Shown: piece after piece, positions 46,939 to 58,800 of the stretch
Position numbering within the stretch: position 1 is the first letter of the stretch
Layout: each line of letters starts with the position of its first letter
Source: Isoetes taiwanensis
Lineage: Eukaryota > Streptophyta > Lycopodiopsida > Isoetales > Isoetaceae
Direction: 5' to 3'
Assembly: GCA_021234155.1 (NCBI GenBank)
Contig: JAJEKV010000087.1
Span: forward strand, 1,662,409 to 1,726,408
DNA: 64,000 nt
Made by a program: the position numbers and the translations under genes
The notes under the pieces: model-generated
What the model was told of the DNA's origin: nothing
Database searches by the model: none
Seen by the model: the letters and a program-made list of their open reading frames with translations, nothing else

Positions 46939-47466
46939 CGGATACGCCGTTACTCCCGGTTCGTCTTATATAGCCAATTGAGGAACTCCTTGTCGGCGTG
47001 GACCAATCACACAAATGTCGCCCGTGTTTGCAATGTTTCTAAAATGAGAATCTTTTCTCCCGCCGCATATCTAGCCATGGTACCTTCTGACACATTCCTT
47101 TTAATGATATCCCACTTCGAGTTGCCAGCATTGAATGCCATTTCTTCTTTTCACGCCCGTCGGACATTAATGTGTGTCCTTTGCCCACCTGTCACATCCG
47201 ATCCTTCTTTCACGTCTCATCCTCACCGTTCATTGCTTCTCCCTTACGTTTTTGGGGACTTAGCCAAATTTTTGCCTCTCAATACACTCCTTGGCATCTT
47301 TTCGACACCGGCACCATCAGCGGCTCGGTTTCACCCTCTCTTCATACCTCTTCAGCCTCCGGTTTGTCGCCCTAAAAACCTTTTTTCGTTCTTCGCGCCT
47401 TTGTCCTCCGTGCTTGACTTTTCGTCCTCGCCTTTGAATCACTCTTCGTTTACGCAAATCGTTACC

Positions 47467-50390
47467 ATGGCTGCCCAAGATTTTCCACACTTCAAGCTCT
47501 CGCTCCCAAGGATCCGGCTCTTTTGCATCGTATCCTTCTTGCGCCCACTTTCCGTGAAGCCCTTGTTGGCCCAAATAAAAAGTCGCTGACGGACAAAAGC
47601 TTTTACAATTCTCTCAAATGGAACCGGACTCCAAATCGACCGGTGAAGCGGTTCATCGCCAATATCGTTAACAGCCCGCATGGCTACACCCACTGTGGTC
47701 GATGGCACCACCATTTCGCTGACTCAACATTTGATTTTGAGGTATTTCATATTCCCTTGCACACCCCTTGTTTATCATGGTGCGCCATACGGGATCTAGA
47801 TGTCACGAGTTTGGTGCACCTCCTTATCATGCCAATGTCCATCGTCGACCAATATCGACACAAACCCTCACGAAACCTTTGTTAAATTTACGTGGCGCCA
47901 AGTTCCTTGGGTATTCTATCAAGAACACCCATATCAATAAGCCTTTCTATAACCTGGGTCCTTTGCTACACACTCCAACCACCACATAGATTGGCCCCAA
48001 ATGATGTTCTATCGTCTTTCTCCAAAAGTGGACCGCCTTCCGGTGCCACTTCCATTAAAGTTTTACGTGGGAGGCCACTTTCAAGCCCTCATCCGTCATT
48101 ACTTCCCTCCCACACCACAAAATTCTCATAATTCCACTTTCGCGGTCCCTTCCACCGACTAACCGGCCTGGCACTTCACGCCCTTCTTCCCTCGGGTCAT
48201 GTCCAAAGTCCGACACCCATGTCACTTGTCTCCTCCTCCGCTACACCATCCAGTTCACACCATCTTTTCCCAAACATCACAAACCGGGCAATGCGGCTCC
48301 ACCACCACAACACCCTCGTCGGTTGTTGTATCGATATCGCTAGGATGCTCAAAGCTGCTTTGCTCTCAAGTTACAAGAATCCCAAGGCGCTCTTATGAGC
48401 GGGGTTCACCGGGCACTAGAGGCCTCGATGCGGTACACGGGACCTTCAAGCTGCCACTTGCCCAAGTTGCAACTTTGGAGGCCAAACTTCAAGACAAGCA
48501 CGAAGCTCTCTTACAGGCTCATACAGGATCTCAAAAAGTGCACAAGATCAAGTCAGCCAACTTGCCGATCAACAGGGCTCGGCCCAATCGAAATTCAGAA
48601 TTTATTGAGCACAACAAGTCCAAAGCCGCTCTCCCGAAAGTACCAAGGGACGGAGATATTGCTAAGCTCAACGCTTTGTACTCGAACTTTGTGAAAATTT
48701 TCAGCACTCAAAGTTCAAAACCTTACGTGAGCGGGGCGCTCAAATTGCCTCCTTGGCGGCTCGGCTTTCTACACGGACCTCTCACTCACCTCTCTTCAAG
48801 ATCAGACACAGGAGGTGCGTAAACGAAGATCTTGGATGGCCCGGAGGTGTCGTGCCCGTCTCAATACTCCGGGAAATCCTCCTCCCAGGTCAACACTTCT
48901 CGAACCGGGTGCGTGACCCGATCCGCTTTCTTCTTTCGAAAGGGACAACCGGATACGTGATCTTGAACAACCGCCAGCTATTCGCCAGCTGGCGATGAGG
49001 CTCAAGCAAAACTTGGCGCCCATACCGCCATTCTTAACGTAATGCACATTGACTTCCGTTCCTTCCTGCTATCACGACATTATGTGGTTGCTTTCGCCCA
49101 CCTCTTCCTTTCGAAGTGGCATGCGGCGGATGGACTGTGGATATTCCTGAAAGACCTTGATTTTCTTGGATTTGGCGGAACTCTCCATTGAAGACAAAGG
49201 GTTGTCTTTGTGCCCTTTGTGGTCTTTGATCTCATACCTTTGTGCCGATCCGGACTTTATCACCTTGAGTTGTTCAGCCCATGGCTTACATATTTCATGA
49301 TTTCTATCGGTGATACAGGAACACTTCGAAATGGGCCACGCCATCTCTTTCGGGGTGACCCCCTTTGTGCAATGGGTGCCGGGGATAACAATCCATATCT
49401 TGCGGATCCCGCTTTCGGACCCAAACTCTTCATCGAGTACATGCTTGAGCTTGCCAATCATTTATCTCTCGGCATGGCGGAAGCCAGAACACAGATAAGG
49501 AAGTATCTAGGACATCCAGGATCTTCCCTATGCATAAATTTATATGCAGCACCTCATGGGGTTATAATCAATTCTGAGCTCTGTTGGATAGCAAGGCGGT
49601 CCCCACGGGATGGGATAGCCCTCCCTGTCGACTCTCAACTCTCTGCTTCTCTTTGGGATCGTTGGTGTCAAGCTCTTGATCCCGATCTTGTCGATCAATT
49701 CAGGGGAGACCGCTTCAGCAACACGCCCGGGCATGGTTCCTTCTCCCTATGCTTCCACAGGCGTACCTCCGCCCCGGTTTCTGACCGATTGGCGCCTCCC
49801 TTTTTGGACCAAGGTCATGGATGGTCATGCGGATGGACTCCACCTCGGATCTCGGCCGGATCTCCCGTTGGGATAAACGTTTTGTTCACCGCTCACATTG
49901 GGAAGAAGGTGCCACTGGATACCACCACCGAATTGGATCTATATTGCTAATGATCGTGGTTGGTTGTAGCGGCCGGCGGATCGCTTCATGGTCTTGACAC
50001 CTTCTTGCAGAATGCCACCACCTCACACGATCCTTCAGTCCATCTTCAAGCGGTTTTTGTCTTTGCTCTCAAATGCATTTTGCTAAGCTCCTTAAATCGG
50101 GCGTCCCATTTTTCACTACAATCCGAATGCCGATGTCGGTGCCTTTGGCCTCGGACTGTCTCCTCATGGAATGTCAATACATTTCTTCGCATTTCATCAG
50201 CGCCTTTGAAGACATGGTACGATTCGCTTTCTTATTGATGCGAGATCCCGCCCTTGGCCAAAACAATCCTCCCGCTCTTCAAACACGCCAGATCTCATTA
50301 GCCGCGCACCATAATGGTGCCCGTCCTCACTCCGTGGAGGATCACTTTCGCATGTGATGGCTTCCCCCCTCGAAACCCTTCCTCCTTTCT
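47467..50390 (+). pseudogene. Extra 3' coding region of the gypsy element (env/3'-ORF position), unassigned
   Basis: A probable start is the ATG at 47467 (MAAQDFPHFKLSLPR). Coding-like sequence then continues across frames: SLTDKSFYNSLKWNRTPNRP and RFIANIVNSPHGYTH (47523-47700), QMMFYRLSPKVDRLPVPLPL and KFYVGGHFQALIRHYFPPTP (~47995-48120), a coiled-coil-like part (LPLAQVATLEAKLQDKHEAL, 48430-48530; RGAQIASLAARLS, ~48740), and 49210-49950, open for 246 codons (LADPAFGPKLFIEYMLELAN, LDPDLVDQFRGDRF). It ends against the polypurine tract. I recognise no envelope features (no signal peptide or membrane anchor), so I do not call it env. Confidence 0.5.
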
Positions 50391-50407
50391 TCACTCGAGG
50401 TGTCGTT

Positions 50408-50416
50408 TGGTGGGGG
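50408..50416 (+). promoter_or_regulatory. Polypurine tract of the gypsy element
   Basis: GGTGGGGG immediately precedes the 3' LTR, the place where plus-strand DNA synthesis is primed. Confidence 0.7.
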
Positions 50417-50997
50417 AGTTAGTCCTGCGGCCTCCCCGGTACGGGACTATTCATGCATACTGATTGCACCGTGTCAAGCTCAGGATCCTCGGCCGATACC
50501 ACGCGGGTCAGCCATCAAAGGCTCGCCAGAAGACCAAGGCAGACCACGCAAATCAAAGCCCGCGTCTCAACAAGAGGCCTCGGGCAAAGTGATGACCCCA
50601 CACCGGCCCAGGTCGGGGCGTTGATTCTAGGCATTTAAAGAGGCACCGCCAACATTCTCCGCAGAATCGGGCCTCCCGTGAGTCGGCAGAGATCGGGATC
50701 GAGTGTCTATATTGGGCCCAAGGCCATTGTACTATATATATGAGTAGAGCTAGCATATGATGGCTAGATGAGTTTTGAGTCTTGTCTCCTTTCAGTTTTC
50801 TCTCTATTAGAGCTCATGTATGTTCATCATTGATATCAAGGAAGCTTATCGTTTTTTCCTCTCATTTGTTCTTTTTTTCTTCTTCTTTCTTCTCTTCTTG
50901 CAAATCCCGTGACATAGTCCCCGGACTCTCCCTGTTAGATCCACGGGTCCTCACAGAGGGCTGTCTTCCAGGAGTTCCCGAACCCAGACCCCAAACA
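50417..50997 (+). repeat. 3' LTR of the gypsy element
   Basis: It matches 38724-39307 throughout, with numerous small indels, and ends CCCCAAACA. It is followed directly by the right TAAGT. Confidence 0.92.
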
Positions 50998-51002
50998 TAA
51001 GT
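50998..51002. repeat. Target site duplication, right (TAAGT)
   Basis: Exact match to 38719-38723. Confidence 0.93.
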
Positions 51003-52169
51003 AGCCAACTACTATAAAAAGATTGAAGTTGTTTTCCACATTTTTTCATTTGTAATATGTTTTTCCTCTCCAATTGATCAAGAAAGCAGTATTTTCTAAT
51101 GTTTTTCCTCTCCAATTGATTAACTAAGGAACATTATCAAATTTCTCCTATTGTCCAGGATGAGAATATGAGTCAAAATTGGTCCAAATAGACATGGATA
51201 TAAAATTATATTCACAAATATAGCAAATAACAAAAAAATGTTCATGCTTATAACCTCATGGCATATGAAGCATACCCTTGCGTCCTCATGGACACTACAA
51301 AACTGATGCATTTCATATTTTTGAAAACAAAAATTGAAGATTTGTTCATGAGGAATGATGCATTTTGGGAATCCTATATAATAAAATTTTAATGTATGTC
51401 TGTCTTAAGTCTCGCCTTAGATTCAACGGCCAGGATTTCATCATCCAATACCCCCACGTTCCCTGTTTAATCGGACGGCCACAATCAGTTCAAGGAAAAG
51501 GGCCTCCGATCAGTTCAATCCGTCTGGTCCTTTTGTGTTTCCTCTGCCACAGCAGAAAGATTGATCCTCCACCACAAGCAAAAATTTGCTCCTGCCGATT
51601 AAGGTCTGTGCATGATGCATTTCTGGCGGCTAGGGTTCACATTCATAACAGAGGCTTTGGATCAGTGTGATAAAAGACCTGATGCGTTTAAGCTAATCGT
51701 ATAGAAATATAATCGATTAAAAGAATTGTTCGATTAAGATACTATATCTAATCAATTAATTGGATGTTAGTTGTTTGGCATCTATAGTGGAATTGAGACA
51801 TTGCGTTTGCCAGGTTGTAACAAAAGTAAAGCTTAGACAATTGCAAATATGATCATTTGGCTACCTAATTTAAAACATCTTCAATTGGTTGCCTTTCTTT
51901 GGAACTAAATATTAAATATGAAAGGGACAATTAATGTTGGGTAACAAACTGGGAGAATCTAGATCCACCTCATTAAGCTGAGCTATTATCTACACCGCTC
52001 CTGCTCATTTTTTGTAGTTTCATCTGCTGACATGTCACAAAACGTGCATATCTAGCAGGATACTTATGTTATTAAAAACAATGCTAAAGATAAAACAAAC
52101 TGTTTTGACAAAAATAAGACCATTTGTGAAAATTGTAGTTTAAGCCAGAAGGTAACATGTCTAGAAGGA
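51003..52169. other. AT-rich sequence without gene
   Basis: It carries a small direct duplication (TTTTTCCTCTCCAATTGATC/T at 51059 and 51101). At 51370-51400 CCTATATAATAAAATTTT with TGTATGTCTGTCTT resembles, weakly, the 5' ends of plant Helitrons. No gene is seen. Confidence 0.5.
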
Positions 52170-52397
52170 TTAACCTCTTTCTGCTAGAGGACCTGCTAGG
52201 GGTCCACGGGAACCTTCAAATGGTGGAGTTTGGCTTTCCATTTTGTTTAACTCACTATTGGGATGAACTGGTTCCAACTTCAGTTTGAAGTTTCCTCCAA
52301 CTGCCCCATCTATTTGGCTTGACATTAATGGTCTTGATGCGCTACTACAATTGCCTGCGCCAAAACCATTTTTAAGATTATCAAGTTGATCCAGACA
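52170..52397 (-). other. Candidate host exon (75 codons), unassigned
   Basis: An uninterrupted stop-to-stop minus-strand frame with protein-like composition: LDNLKNGFGAGNCSSASRPL, GGNFKLKLEPVHPNSEL, PPFEGSRGPLAGPL. The Ser/Pro/Gly/Asn-rich make-up is that of a disordered region of a plant regulatory protein. A GT follows GAAAGAG at the 3' side (a possible donor). No family is recognised. It stands out from the stop-rich surroundings and lies near other host gene pieces. Confidence 0.35.
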
Positions 52398-53840
52398 TTA
52401 TATTTGCACACAATAATAGCACACCTTGCTATAATCCCTGCTATTCATCCCTTGGAATGGCTCCAAATTTTCTGCGTCAAATATCACATTCAATGATCTG
52501 GATAGGAGGTAGCTTCAATGCATGGGTTGCTCTCTGGTTTTGGCATGAACCAGAATCAAATAACAACATGAACTAATGCCAAGAATCAAGATATCTCATC
52601 TTAACAGTAAGCAAAAACCTATGCCCTATGGCTCGATACAACTGCTTTCTATTTTACTGTGCTAGCTTTCTAGGAAAGTGAGTGCTTCAATGAGGTGTAT
52701 TTCTTCCGTTACAGTATACACTATTGTCCTTGTCAAAATTATATTGCCAGAAACAATGGCAATATTGAAAGAAGAATAGATTGAATAAATAACACTCCAC
52801 TGGAAACAGAAAACGTACCAACATACGCACTATTATCCTTCTCGTAGTCGCCTTGCACACAGGTTAAAGCTGCATTATAGCTTAAGAAAATTCAGTATTT
52901 CCAATTAAAACTAATAAGCTAACAAATTCTTTTATGCTTCTGATTTATTCCTTTGTGCCAAAATTAATAAGGATTAATTTTTATGATCAATGACCCAATG
53001 ATTTACAGTTTTATGATTGTATTCCCAATTCTCAAAAACTCAAGTCTTGAAGTTTTCAGCAAATATATCCATGTGATACGATCAGGTTGATATGTCATAC
53101 ATTTGGCAAAACATTCAGCTCCATAAAAAATTAAATTGAAAATATTTCAACCTATGCAGAAGTTTGACATTAGAATGCACCATGTCTAATTTGCAAAATT
53201 TGCAAAAAAGAATGTCCATGCATAGAGAATAACAAAATACATGTTTAAAACAACCCTCTATAAACACTTGCAAATGGAGTTCATACCCTTTACTTATTCT
53301 CACCTCTTTAGCAGCCATATTAAAAGTAACTTGCGCACACTTCATAAATTTGAATCTTCTGGCACTCAAGCTCGTTTCACAAATTCATAGAAAACCAGTC
53401 TCTGATGTTACGATCACCTTCAAATGGTCAGAACGTAAGAACATGGATCGAACATCTTAAACTCAATTAGCTCTACTTAAATATCTACTGCCAAACTATG
53501 ATTTCTTTAAGTCAAAAAATCTTTGACTTTTCCATAAAATCATCTATCAAATGCTATCAGAAAGCCTTGGCATTATACTATTAATCGCCGATCAGAAAGC
53601 CATGCAGGTTATACTTTTAAGAAATGGATATATTATGAGGTCCATTCTGAAGATAGGACTTAATAGTCCTGCTGAGGAATGTTATTTTCAATGGAGAAAA
53701 GTTCATGATGTGACACAATTGAAAATAAAATGCAGTAAATGCCAGGAGAGCAAGATTGCAATGAATGGCGCGTTGAAGAGAAAATGTAGTAAGTGCAAGC
53801 ACAAAGAATGCAAAGAATAGTAGGTTGGGGCACTTACAGA
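52398..53840. other. AT-rich sequence without gene
   Basis: It contains only short frames. An 89-codon plus frame at 53551-53820 ends in a Cys/Lys repeat (KCSKCQESK, KCSKCKHKE) that resembles no zinc-finger family I can name. Confidence 0.5.
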
Positions 53841-54075
53841 TTAGGGACTCCACACTTTATGAATGGCAGCCAATCCTAAAAGGGACAACATTGAAACATT
53901 AGAGCAAGAATTTTGGATGGGGTGGATCTCATGCTGGATCCTTCCAAAATAACTGAATTGAATTGCCTCACTTTTATGTCCATGTTCAGCCAATACAGCA
54001 GCCATGGCATCCCATGCTATGACATCTTTCTGTGGCAATTTTTCAAATATTGCATAGACATAGACCAATTATCAC
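53841..54075 (-). pseudogene. PPR (pentatricopeptide repeat) protein fragment
   Basis: The minus-strand frame reads YAIFEKLPQKDVIAWDAMAA, VLAEHGHKSEAIQF, then RIQHE and HPIQNS. This is the plant PLS-class pattern: 'A..IF..M..RDV.AW.AMI..Y...GH..EA...F..M...G..P'. A short insertion (SY) before the phenylalanine-Gly and a lost Gly before IHP are visible, and the frame upstream is closed by a stop. It is one and a half repeats of an organelle RNA-binding protein, far below family length. Confidence 0.75.
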
Positions 54076-54174
54076 ACAAGCTCGCGAGATTAAAACAAAC
54101 ATTTAGAAGGGTGATCAGTATATCTTTTATTAAGTAATCAGAGATGCTAATGACGGATATGCGGATGGTGGTTC

Positions 54175-54419
54175 TCATGATACCATATCTTCCACATTTC
54201 TTCTACGTTTGAAACTGTTGTTAAACTCAAATTGGAGCTCATAATTACCCAAATCCTTCACAGAACCATGATCTTTCTGATATGGTACATTGCTAAACAA
54301 AGTAGCACCAAACTGATTAAAATTTTCCAATATGGCAGACAAAGGAGCACATTTATTTAGCACAGCAGCACCATAGCCGGGCCCTTCATCCAAACATGAT
54401 GATCCAACTGCCCAAAAGC
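54175..54419 (-). other. Open frame downstream of the MAEA-like exons, unassigned
   Basis: 72 codons (54175-54393) with NKCAPLSAILENFNQFGATL and LGNYELQFEFNNSFKRRRNV follow the last MAEA-like exon in the same direction. They do not match the MAEA family. They may be a read-through of intron sequence or part of another captured gene. Confidence 0.3.
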
Positions 54420-54770
54420 CTAGCTTGAAGATAGATATGTAGTAACAGCTCTACTGTCATCCCATAGCCTATTGAACTCCACCTTAAACAGCTTAACCAA
54501 ATCATTTCACTGCCGATCATCAAAAAGCACCTATAAAATTACAATGTTGAATAGTTTGCCTTTTTATAGAGTTTTTTTTTGGCCTCATACCTTGTAAGAT
54601 GGGCATTCGGTGTTGCTTTTAGAGGCAAGTGTGGCTATGACATGTTGTAAATCCTTCATGTGTGTTCTGCTCCATGATGGCCGGACATACAAAATAGCAT
54701 CAACCATCTTCTCCTTCCCAGCTCTATGAATTCTTGGATCCGCAATTTAAATTCAAGTGCACTCTGCTCT
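54420..54770 (-). pseudogene. MAEA/GID9-type (CTLH-CRA) gene fragment: two exons with an intact 60-bp intron
   Basis: The first exon (54591-54770, minus) begins after an AG acceptor. It reads SALEFKLRIQEFIEL, then, one frame over, KMVDAILYVRPSWSRTHMKD, LQHVIATLASKSNTECPSYK. The intron (54531-54590) has GT...AG ends and joins in phase to the second exon (54420-54530): VLFDDRQ, a TGA, NDLVKLFKVEFNRL, then a frame change to YGMTVELLLHIYLQA. This order matches the CTLH and CRA domains of MAEA/Fyv10 (LEFxLRxQEFIELxR; THMKELQxVMATLA; YKVLF; LYGMTLEPLLNIYLQAGLSAL), a subunit of the GID/CTLH ubiquitin ligase. Frameshifts and stops show it is dead. The kept intron shows DNA-level copying. Confidence 0.82.
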
Positions 54771-54852
54771 CTATGATTAGTGATTAAAGAAAAACAGAAA
54801 GACAGGCTTAAACCAATAATTTACTTCTGCATCTCTGAATCCTCTTCTATTT

Positions 54853-54886
54853 CTAGGATGGGTCCTATGATAGGCATATACTGGCC
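54853..54886 (-). repeat. Split repeat B2 of the non-autonomous element
   Basis: 34 bp identical to 55817-55850. Confidence 0.9.
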
Positions 54887-55659
54887 ATGAAGTGGTGTTC
54901 TCATTGAGCTTTGTAAAACATTGAGTACAAATGGATCCCTCACTAGGGATAGATAATTTGGAAATATGAACTTTCAATGCTCCGAAACTAGACAATCATT
55001 GAGAGCATGATGAAACCGAAGAATACAACATAAAAAATGGTTTAATCTGCCGCTTGGTCGATGCAAAGGTGAGAAGACCCAGTGACTGCTCCTCATCGGG
55101 AAGAAGAACCACGCCTTCTTAGGTTTTTGAGGACACCCAAGCAAATAGTTGAAGCACCTAACCCCACGCGACTATGGCAACCACAAAGCCTTAAACAATC
55201 CTGCTAATCAAGGCTGAAAGAAAATAATCTGGTCAATGAGTTAGATGCCATAGGCAAGAAGACTCCTGAGGCTCTGGCCACGAGAAAGAAACAACAAACC
55301 GACCAATCGGGAACCGCCCCCATGAATGATCATCGCGGAAAAAAAAAACAACCGATTAGTGCTGCCTCGAGGCTACAGGCACGCCGAGAAAAACAATAAA
55401 TATGATCTCGAGACAACAAATGGGCCACGCCGAGAGAAAACATGAATAATAAATATTGACTCGTGAGGCTACAAAGCCACATCGAGAAAACATGAATGAA
55501 TAAATAAAATACTAGTGCCATGCCGAGAAAGAGTAAAACCAATAAGTATGCCTCAAAAGGCTACAAAAAGCCACCGAGGAAATAAAAAGAATGAAGGACA
55601 TAGAAAAGAAATAACGACCACGATCAAATGAAAAAACCATCAAGGGAGGGAGGGTGAGG

Positions 55660-55850
55660 GAAACTGATAGGATAGAGAAGAAGGAGAAATCTAGCTCAAG
55701 AGAACGCCGATGATAGAACAATGAAGAGAGGCTGAATAAATAGGAGGAGTGACAAAGGGACGTCCCCATCCAAGGAATGTCGGTTCTATTGCTGTCGCAA
55801 TAGAACTGTGGCATTCCTAGGATGGGTCCTATGATAGGCATATACTGGCC
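55660..55850 (-). repeat. B1-A2 junction of the non-autonomous element
   Basis: It contains the inverted-arm core GGTTCTATTGC/GCAATAGAAC around a short loop and GGGACGTCCCCATCCAAGGA, equivalent to A1/A2 of the plus-strand element. Confidence 0.88.
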
Positions 55851-58800
55851 GATAGAAGAGGAACAAACTCAAAAACTACTCAGCATGGAAACTGAAAAGG
55901 AAGAGAAGCTAAAGAGAAATATAGCATAAAGAAAGGGAGAAACGAGTCTACAAGGTCACTGGAAAAGAATGCATAGATAAAGCTGATGGCAATCAGAGTA
56001 AAACGAAGGAAGAGGAAACTAAGAAAAAATGGAGGAAAAAGGGGATAAAGAGAAGACGGAGACAAAGGAACAATGAAGAAGCAGAAAAAGCAAGTAATGC
56101 CGGAATGCAAACAATGGGATAAATAAAAATGAAGGAGAACACGATGGAGGAATGCTATGAGAGATGGAAACGGGAACATAAGAATGAAGAAGACAATGGA
56201 AAACTGCAATAAGAGATGAGGGAAGGAACTTATGGGACAACAGCAGACAGAGCCACGAACATGAAGTCATCATCAAAGTAACGATCTGAAATAACTAATG
56301 TCCAATAAATACTACACTAACAAAGATATTATGAAAGCAAACTATCCCAACTAGCAATAGAAAAAGAGCAAGAAGACAAAGAAACCAAAGAAGGAACCAA
56401 TGTTATGTGACTAATATAGTAATAATGTCACTAGAGTTAAACGAAACAATAAGCTAAAGAAAATAAGTTAAGGAAACAATGCAAACACAAAGAAAATAGA
56501 GAAATGATATCAAAATGGAGCTACCGAGATAATGAGGAGTGTATGGAGCGCACCAAACCCATAATGAAGGATGTAGAATCTAATAAAAGCGAATTGAAAA
56601 TGTGGAATAAAGAAAGGGAGGAACGAGTCTACAAAGGTCACTGCAACAAAATAGAATGCACAAACGAAGCTGATGGGACACATGGAACAAGTGGAGTAAA
56701 TTCACAATAGAGACAACAAAGGATCAATGTGAAAGACATAGAAACAAACACCCAAGTGACCCAACATAAAACACCTAGAAACAAACAAATCGACTGATAG
56801 ACTGGAACAAATGGAGAAAAAGGCACCAAGTACTGGGAAAAAAGGAAAATATGGAAAAGAGATGAGCAAAGGAGGGAAAAAAGCACATTTAGATAATGAA
56901 GCAATGGCAAATAGATGGATCGAATAAAGAAAAACATGTCCGGGGAATACATAATAACTGGAATGATAATATCAAGAAAAGAAACAGAACCTAGAGCAAA
57001 AAGGACAACTGCGATAAACCTGACTAAGTGCAGCAAAAGATGGGAAAGAGACTGTTGAGAAAAAGACAAACAAATCCATGAATGTGACAAAACAATAACA
57101 ATAACAACAACAACAACAACAACAACAAAACAATAAACAACAATAAACAATAACAACAAAACAACAATAAATAAACAATAAAACAACAACAATAACAACA
57201 ACAAACAAAAACAATAAGAATAAAGAAGAAGAAAGAATGAAAGAAGAGAATTGATGGATTAAAGAGTACTACGTCAACAAAGGTTATGATAAGGCCGAAC
57301 TGACGTAGCTAGAAGGGAGAAAGGGAGCAATAAGCCCAAAGAACCATGGGGAAAGCCAGACAACAAGAGCAATTTTAGACGAACAGAACGAAAGGTGTCA
57401 TGAAAGAGAGAGCCAGCGGTACAAAGGGTAATAAGGAATATACGAGTAAGGGAGCAAGCATAACATAGGATAATCACGAAAGAGGGAGCAACTAAGCAAT
57501 ACATATTGATGGCAATACTAAGAAACAATACAACGCAAGACAAAGAGAAATAAAATGGACACCATGATCAAAGATAATAAATGGGTTAAGCGAGCAATGG
57601 TAGGAGTAGCGTGAACGGAGTGTCATGGAGCCATGAAGTAAATAGGAACAAGGAAAAAAGAAATAATAATCGAAATAAAGAAAAGAAAAAGCAAAGGAAA
57701 ATTGTGCAAGTGGAAGGAAACCCACATGAAGCCTAGAGCAAAAAGACAATCATGATAAATAGACTAAGCGTATTAAAGGGATGCAAAAGACACCAAAAAA
57801 CAACTAGAATAAAAGCACAAAAGGAGGAACCAATAGTGGCAAATGGCACAAAGGGGTAAATATTAAAACAAAGACGCGAATCGGGTAGGCGTAAATACGC
57901 GGGGGACATAATGGCCGGCCGACGATTCTACGCTGGGCCCCACCATGGGTGGGGTCGACGAAAAGCAAGCGGCGCCTGGTTGACTTTCGGCCCGCGTTGA
58001 CTCCGCGACGGTACGGCCGGGCCGGCTGCATTTTTTGCTCTCCCTCCCCGACCGCAAAGGCGATAAAGTTCAAGCGGCCCCCGAGTTGACTTTCAGGCCT
58101 TCCTTTGACCATTTTTCCGCCAGCGACAACCGTCCTAGGGTATTTGGGGTACGCCCGCCGAGGCTAAGAATTTGGACTTGGATTTAACCCTTCAGTACCT
58201 GCACCACCAAGCTGGAAAACCAACAACTTCGCCAATGGGGCCAATGGCAAATTCAAAATTTCTCAAATAACACTGCGTTAGTGAGCTCTTATGAAGTCAA
58301 CAGGAACATGGTCCCAAGTACAAATATATGTAGTAAGAGTATGAATAAAAACAGAAAATGTGAAAACACCCTAGGGCCACTCCTTGTGAAAACTTACCCT
58401 GGAACTCTGGTCTTGCTTAAATGTGAAAAACTCCTCACAGCAACTATCCAACAATGCACTGATCGACTAGTGTAGGTACGGGCAAAGGTGGCGAGAAAAA
58501 CATGCCCTCCTTAGCACAAAGCAGATGATCCGGCGCCCAAAAAATTGATGTCTACTAAGGCAAGCTAGATGACGTAACAAAAAGAGAGATCAACCATTAG
58601 AATTAGCAAAAATAAAATTGAAGGAAAACGGGGACCCGGTATTCCCTAGCCAGGGGGGCAAGGGAAACCAAAACCGGGTAACCCTCTCCCAAAGAACTTG
58701 CGAGCTATGCTACAGAGGTGGAGGCGGTTTCGGTTTTGCAGCTTAGATTAGAAAGGAATTTGTGGCTAGGTTGAAACAGAAGATAAAAAGGGCAGTGATA

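Larger units (their letters stand above)
38724..50997 (+). mobile_element. Ty3/gypsy LTR retrotransposon, Tat/Athila-like, ~12.3 kb, decayed
   Basis: LTRs lie at 38724-39307 and 50417-50997, flanked by an exact TAAGT duplication. The order gag - protease - RT - RNase H - integrase is that of Ty3/gypsy. The integrase end lacks a chromodomain and carries GPYQIV plus a NGFRLKTFHHH-like tail, as in Tat/Athila elements. It has two special features: a 1.19-kb segment with terminal inverted repeats at 43918-45107, and about 4 kb of extra sequence after integrase. All frames are broken. The LTRs have diverged clearly (many indels), so the insertion is old. No clear tRNA primer-binding site follows the 5' LTR. 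Confidence 0.92.

Noticed and set aside
46708-47589. 293-codon plus-strand frame as a gene
   Set aside because: It crosses integrase-distal sequence with a possible antisense ORF and shows no motif. The composition (Ser/His/Pro-rich) fits a shadow frame in GC-biased sequence. The plausible start of the 3' coding region is the later ATG at 47467.
51370-51400. Helitron 5' terminus
   Set aside because: The match is only to general composition and no CTRR-hairpin end could be fixed; kept as a weak hint, not as a feature.
56019-57749. Several overlapping minus frames rich in Leu/Phe/Val
   Set aside because: They come from an A/G-rich plus strand and overlap in more than one frame. Apparent membrane segments are a compositional artefact.
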